A DNA stretch of 36,459 nt, taken from NCBI GenBank assembly GCA_963972425.1, contig CAXAUF010000028.1:1-36459 (forward strand), given 5' to 3'. Both the position numbers and the translations under genes were made by a program. Shown here piece after piece: positions 35,432 through 36,459 of this stretch. The notes below the pieces were generated by a model. It searched no databases. It worked only from the letters and a program-made list of their open reading frames with translations, and had not been told where the DNA came from. Source of the stretch: Algorimicrobium sp002414705. Its GTDB lineage: Bacteria > Bacteroidota > Bacteroidia > Flavobacteriales > Flavobacteriaceae. The first letter of the stretch is position 1. The number at the start of each line of letters is the position of its first letter.

Positions 35432-35645
35432 AGTTTAGTCTTTATATAGAAATCTTAAAATAATTAATTTTTTTAGTATTACTTACTATTTATTTGGTGG
35501 GTTTTATTTTCCTAGAAAACCAAGATGGTTATAAAAATACAAATTTTAGTAACCAACGGACATTTAATAGATATTTAAAAGTTATAAAATCTATTTTGTT
35601 AACAATAGACTGACACGACAGGTTTGGGTAAGTTTTATTGGCTTT
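35432..35645. other. Intergenic region upstream of the AhpD-like gene; no gene seen
   Basis: AT-rich sequence without a convincing gene. It should contain the promoter of the AhpD-like gene (minus strand), but no clear TAnnTTTG in that orientation was found. The rest of the 348-bp gap to the collagen gene holds two hairpins listed separately. Confidence 0.55.
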
Positions 35646-35688
35646 CTTAAAAGAAAAGGAGGCTACCAATATACTGATAGCCTCCTTT
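35646..35688 (-). terminator. Terminator after the collagen-like gene
   Basis: On the minus strand an 11-bp stem (AAAGGAGGCTA / TAGCCTCCTTT, 12-nt loop) is followed by TTTTCTTTT. It lies about 90 bp past the stop at 35780. Confidence 0.85.
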
Positions 35689-35707
35689 ATTAGTAATATT
35701 CTTTTTT

Positions 35708-35758
35708 ACATAAGTTTCCAAACTCTAAAAATTCTCTATATTAAGGAGTTTCTTATGT
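35708..35758 (-). repeat. Imperfect inverted repeat in the collagen-gene 3' region
   Basis: ACATAAG/CTTATGT and AAACTC/GAGTTT pair across about 20 nt with a 5-nt bulge on one arm. It lies between the stop of the collagen-like gene and its terminator, so it may protect the 3' end of the mRNA. Structure not calculated. Confidence 0.4.
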
Positions 35759-35779
35759 TGTTCCATAAGTAAAATGTAT

Positions 35780-36459
35780 TTATTTTATTTCTTTAACAAT
35801 AATTTTACCAATTAAATTCACATCTGTTCCTTGCGTTTTCTCAAGTTCCAAGGTAATATCTGTTGATGGCTTAATCAAGCAACTTGTTGTTGAAATATTA
35901 TAAGAAACATCTGAGCCACCTTGTCCAAAATAAAGTTCAGTTGCAAGGTATTGATTGTTTGTTGCATCTTTCAATTTGAAAGTATGTCCACCTGTTGCAT
36001 TGTATATATAAAAGGCAACGGATACTTCATACATTTTGTTTGCATGTAGTGTAATAGATGATCCATTCATTACAACACCATTTACATAAGTTGCTTCTGG
36101 AAACATAGAAGTCAACGTTTGAGCACCTAATGTACTTGCGTTTCCTATATATCCGTATGCATATTCTGGCATTGCTCCGGAACCTGTAGCACTGATTACA
36201 CCACTAGTGATATCAATCCCTGTACCTGCCGTATAAGTTCCTGCTGGTCCTTGTGGTCCCGTTGCACCGTCTAAACCATCAACACCGTCTGCACCATCTA
36301 AACCTGCTGGTCCTTGTGGTCCTTGTGGTCCTGTTGCACCATCTAAACCATCAACACCGTCTGCACCGTCTAAACCTGCTGGTCCTTGTGGTCCTGTTGC
36401 ACCATCTAAACCATCAACACCGTCTGCACCATCTAAACCTGCTGGTCCTTGTGGTCCTT
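35780..36459 (-). CDS. Collagen-like triple-helix repeat protein (5' partial)
   Basis: The frame is open to the window end, so the start and any signal peptide lie outside. About 226 residues are visible. From the right edge to about 36239 there are some 24 Gly-X-Y triplets built from a 21-residue unit (GPQGPAGLDGADGVDGLDGAT). A short stalk (TYTAGTGIDITSGVISATGS) leads to a C-terminal beta-rich domain of about 130 residues beginning MPEYAYGYIGNAS and ending IIVKEIK. This layout, collagen stalk plus jelly-roll-like head, resembles bacterial surface filaments such as BclA-type and phage-tail-fibre-type proteins. The ATG at 36172 is internal, not the start. No T9SS tail is present, so export and anchoring depend on the unseen N-terminus. 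Confidence 0.85.
   Translation of the reverse strand, partial: GPQGPAGLDGADGVDGLDGATGPQGPAGLDGADGVDGLDGATGPQGPQGPAGLDGADGVDGLDGATGPQGPAGTYTAGTGIDITSGVISATGSGAMPEYAYGYIGNASTLGAQTLTSMFPEATYVNGVVMNGSSITLHANKMYEVSVAFYIYNATGGHTFKLKDATNNQYLATELYFGQGGSDVSYNISTTSCLIKPSTDITLELEKTQGTDVNLIGKIIVKEIK
36239..36459 (-). repeat. 63-bp tandem repeats encoding Gly-X-Y triplets
   Basis: The unit encodes GPQ-GPA-GLD-GAD-GVD-GLD-GAT (7 triplets, 63 bp) and is repeated at least three times with near-identical DNA, with one extra GPQ triplet (9 bp) in one copy. Copies differ at only a few third positions, so length changes by slippage or recombination are expected. The array continues beyond the window. Confidence 0.92.

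Noticed and set aside
35591..35608. Palindromic TTGTTAACAA and flanking CTATT/AATAG as an operator
   Set aside because: A short palindrome in AT-rich DNA with no gene-linked spacing; chance occurrence is likely.
36172..36172. ATG at 36172 as start of a separate 130-residue gene
   Set aside because: The frame continues upstream without a stop through the collagen repeats, so this Met is internal.
1..36459. CRISPR array, tRNA/rRNA genes, insertion sequences or prophage
   Set aside because: No spaced direct repeats, cloverleaf-like segments, transposase/integrase motifs or phage structural genes were found; the only tandem array is the coding collagen repeat.

Overview
The window looks like chromosomal DNA from a marine-type member of the Flavobacteriaceae (Bacteroidota). 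The evidence is the AT-rich sequence, type IX secretion (T9SS) sorting domains of both type A and type B, a lipoprotein TamA homologue (TamL) next to TamB, Bacteroidota promoter elements (TAnnTTTG and close variants), and gene orders typical of flavobacteria. I see no phage, integrase, transposase, CRISPR array, rRNA or tRNA. Most of the window is conserved housekeeping sequence mixed with secreted, T9SS-dependent proteins.

Layout. 1-7.0 kb: tamB (5' end outside the window) and tamL, an outer-membrane assembly pair. 7.1-8.2 kb: a chimeric gene remnant, in which the start of a signal-peptide/helical-repeat protein runs out of frame into the tail of a T9SS type B protein. 8.4-8.6 kb: a tiny Pro-rich PID-CTERM-like membrane protein. 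8.6-10.2 kb: ribE (minus strand) divergent from a broken pdxA. 10.3-14.2 kb: DUF177 gene, rpmF, terminator, fabH, accB, accC, linking ribosome assembly to the start of fatty-acid synthesis. 14.2-14.8 kb: a small lipoprotein. 14.9-21.0 kb: two paralogous T9SS-exported zinc metalloproteases, each closed by a strong terminator.

21.2-24.3 kb: an FAD oxidoreductase, mtgA and a GreA/B-like protein in one tightly packed operon, convergent with a lone ABC ATPase. 24.4-27.9 kb (minus): a diheme lipoprotein cytochrome followed by a secreted VCBS/UnbV protein. 28.0-31.4 kb (minus): asd, mscL, alr and tdk, covering lysine/threonine/DAP and D-alanine supply, osmotic protection and thymidine salvage. 31.5-34.8 kb (plus): an uncharacterised acidic protein, rsmI and an M28 peptidase. 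34.8-36.5 kb (minus): an AhpD-like CxxC protein and the 3' part of a collagen-like repeat protein that runs off the window.

Functional themes: envelope biogenesis (TamB/TamL, MtgA, Alr, Asd), fatty-acid initiation (FabH, AccB, AccC), extracellular proteolysis and adhesion via T9SS, and vitamin metabolism (RibE, defective PdxA). The most notable points are two out-of-frame deletion scars within 3 kb (7.37 kb and 9.91 kb), a probably leaderless Pro-rich microprotein, the cytochrome/UnbV pair and the collagen-like gene. I did not find convincing evidence for a wholly new multi-gene system.
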